DNA of 6,686 nucleotides from Candidatus Methanocomedens sp. Its GTDB lineage: Archaea > Halobacteriota > Methanosarcinia > Methanosarcinales > Methanocomedenaceae. This document shows, piece after piece, positions 5,113-6,686 of the stretch; positions within the stretch are counted from its first letter, which is position 1, and each line of letters opens with the position of its first letter. A program made the position numbers and the translations under genes. The DNA is taken from positions 1-6,686 of the forward strand of contig PYCK01000104.1 in assembly GCA_009649835.1 (NCBI GenBank). The letters run 5' to 3'. The notes under the pieces are model-generated. The model worked only from the letters and a program-made list of their open reading frames with translations. It had not been told where the DNA came from and did not search any database.

Positions 5113-6686
5113 TCAGGATACTTTGAACCTGCTGACAGATTCCTGTAATCTATTTGCCAGGTGGGCAAGTTCTTGAGTAGCTGAGGTGAGTTCTTCCATA
5201 GATGCAGTCTGCTGTTGGGTAGCCGCAGCCGATTCTTCGGTAGAGTTCAAATTATCTTCAACAATTGAAGCAACCTTATCCATTGCTTCCACCACATTAT
5301 CAGTATTTGTTTTCTGGGAATCAACAATGGAAGTAATTCCTTTGATCCTCTCGGCTGATTCACTTACTGCCTGGGATATCTTCTCCAGTGAATGTAATGC
5401 CTTGGTAGTTATTTCAATACCTTCAGCAGCTTCGGCAGTTCCGATCTCAGTGTATTTTACTGCCTGGTTGGTATCTTCAGATATTTCTTTGATAAGCGAA
5501 TCAATCTGTTCGGCAGCTTTCTTTGACTCTTCTGCAAGGTTCCTTACTTCTGATGCAACAACAGCAAAACCCCGACCCTGTTCACCCGCCCTTGCAGCCT
5601 CTATGGCAGCGTTCAATGCCAGGAGATTGGTCTGGTCGGCAATTGAAGTAATAACATCCACGATGCTGCTGATCTTGCTGGATTTGACGCCAAGCCCTTC
5701 AACTGCAGCGGCAGATTCCCCGAGCTTAGCTTTTACAACTTCAAGTTTTACAAGGGCCTCATTAGCCATATCCTTTCCACCCCTTGCCATTTCGTCTGTC
5801 TTTTCAGAAAAATCTTTAACCTCGCCTACGGTCCGGGCAATATCCTCTGTAGTTTGTGAGAGCCTGATCAATTCCCTTAACATGGATTCTACTTCATGTG
5901 CCTGGTCACTGGCACCCTTTGCGATCAACTGTGTCTTGGATGATACTTGTTCTGTAGTTGCACTGAGTTCCTCACTGGAAGCAGCCAGTTCCTGTGCAGT
6001 AGACCCGAAAGTAAGTGCAGCATCCCTGATATTTATTATAATATTCTTAATATCATTTTTCATATTTGTTAATGTGATGGCAAGATCACCCATTTCATCA
6101 TTGCTGGTAATCTCAATTTCATGGGAAAGATCTCCTTTGGCAATAATATTTACATGATCTGAAAAAATTGCTATTGACCTGATTATCTTCCGGACTATTA
6201 AAAATAATAACAATACAAGGGCAATCACCAGCAGGGTAGCCAGTCCTACCATGATGATAGATAACTTGATATTACTTTGGATTTTATCTTTGATAGTCAA
6301 TTGTTTCTGGTTATTCAGGAAATAAAGATCTTCCAGATCATTGATCATGGTATTTGAAATAGAATCTAACTTAAATGTCAAAACAGTAATTGCATCATTT
6401 TTTTCTACCAGGTCTTCGTTTAAGGCTACTATCTGCTCGAAAAGCGCATAGTTCTGGTCCGTCATTAGTGTTAATTGGTTCTTGCTGGCGAGGTCCGTAT
6501 TTGAAGTGGTGATATCAGTTTTAAGCAATGAAACACGATTTTGAATATTCTGTGCATTTGAACTTGAAGGATTCGACAAATATCGATATTCAGATGCCTC
6601 CAATTCTAATATTCTAATGTATATATCGTTAATTTGTATTTTTTGAGAAAGAGATAACATCTCATTGGACTTATCTACCATCTGGG
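5113..6686 (-). CDS. Methyl-accepting chemotaxis protein, 5' end missing
   Basis: A membrane chemoreceptor. In order (numbered from the first visible Met, position 6681): a mostly helical extracytoplasmic segment (1-139), one transmembrane helix (140-163, ending LLLFLIVRK), HAMP (about 164-216, with GDLS and NDEMGDL), then a long coiled-coil signalling domain whose tip contains ADQTNLLALNAAIEAARAG and GEQGRGFAVVASEVRNLAEE (Glu367-Phe372). Glu/Gln/Ala/Ser-rich stretches such as ASSEELSATTEQ and SMEELTSATQEL are likely methylation/deamidation regions. The frame stays open to the edge and the first TM helix expected before the sensor is absent, so the gene continues outside and the visible ATG is probably internal. 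The sensor resembles the helical-bundle class; no ligand can be named. It ends FKVS with no C-terminal pentapeptide tether for CheR/CheB. It is the first visible gene of the cluster, 13 nt before cheW. Confidence 0.95.
   Translation of the reverse strand, partial: QMVDKSNEMLSLSQKIQINDIYIRILELEASEYRYLSNPSSSNAQNIQNRVSLLKTDITTSNTDLASKNQLTLMTDQNYALFEQIVALNEDLVEKNDAITVLTFKLDSISNTMINDLEDLYFLNNQKQLTIKDKIQSNIKLSIIMVGLATLLVIALVLLLFLIVRKIIRSIAIFSDHVNIIAKGDLSHEIEITSNDEMGDLAITLTNMKNDIKNIIINIRDAALTFGSTAQELAASSEELSATTEQVSSKTQLIAKGASDQAHEVESMLRELIRLSQTTEDIARTVGEVKDFSEKTDEMARGGKDMANEALVKLEVVKAKLGESAAAVEGLGVKSSKISSIVDVITSIADQTNLLALNAAIEAARAGEQGRGFAVVASEVRNLAEESKKAAEQIDSLIKEISEDTNQAVKYTEIGTAEAAEGIEITTKALHSLEKISQAVSESAERIKGITSIVDSQKTNTDNVVEAMDKVASIVEDNLNSTEESAAATQQQTASMEELTSATQELAHLANRLQESVSRFKVS

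Noticed and set aside
5100..5168. Longer CheW overlapping the MCP gene by 56 nt
   Set aside because: The extra 23 residues precede the conserved fold and are the MCP tail in another frame; a good ATG follows the MCP stop.
5186..6157. Plus-strand open frame of 323 codons within the MCP gene
   Set aside because: Antisense shadow of the repetitive coiled-coil; its Ser/Ala/Leu-rich content mirrors MCP codons and no family is recognisable.
1..6686. CRISPR array, transposase, integrase, toxin-antitoxin or phage genes
   Set aside because: No spacer-repeat periodicity and no such protein in any frame; all long minus-strand frames are chemotaxis genes.

Overview
The window holds one chemotaxis signalling cluster, entirely on the minus strand. 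In transcription order (right to left) it reads: methyl-accepting chemotaxis protein (MCP, cut by the right edge) - cheW - cheY - cheB - cheA - cheC - cheD. The first six genes are tightly packed, with gaps of 13, 27 and 36 nt, a 4-nt ATGA overlap between cheB and cheA, and a 23-nt gap before cheC. cheD stands apart behind 171 nt that hold a repeat and a plausible promoter of its own. Below cheD lie 163 nt of intergenic DNA; its first ~120 bases are clearly more GC-rich (about 60% by hand count) than the surrounding sequence and carry a strong hairpin.

Organism: the gene set and order (W-Y-B-A-C-D with a Thermotoga/Bacillus-type CheC and CheD) match archaeal che loci. The moderately AT-rich coding DNA, and a BRE/TATA-like element rather than -35/-10 boxes before cheD, point to a euryarchaeon, perhaps of the Methanosarcinales/Methanomicrobia kind. 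This is inference; the same proteins occur in Firmicutes and Thermotogae, and no taxon-specific marker lies in the window.

How the genes work together: the membrane receptor (helical sensor, TM, HAMP, signalling hairpin) is coupled by CheW to the histidine kinase CheA, which phosphorylates CheY to control the motor. CheB and CheD modify receptor glutamates/glutamines for adaptation, and CheC dephosphorylates CheY-P and normally partners with CheD. No cheR methyltransferase and no archaellum gene is visible here.

The unusual part is the adaptation branch. CheB is only the catalytic methylesterase domain with no receiver, although a separate genuine CheY sits just upstream. CheC keeps only one of its two phosphatase sites, the first having Arg at both catalytic positions. 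CheD keeps Cys and His but appears to have Ile where the Thr of the described triad is expected. Together these suggest adaptation that is wired differently from the textbook CheA-to-CheB phospho-feedback. Starts were re-chosen for four genes or gene ends: cheD (TTG at 643 with a strong Shine-Dalgarno), cheB (ATG at 4181), cheW (ATG at 5099), and the MCP, treated as incomplete at its N-terminus.
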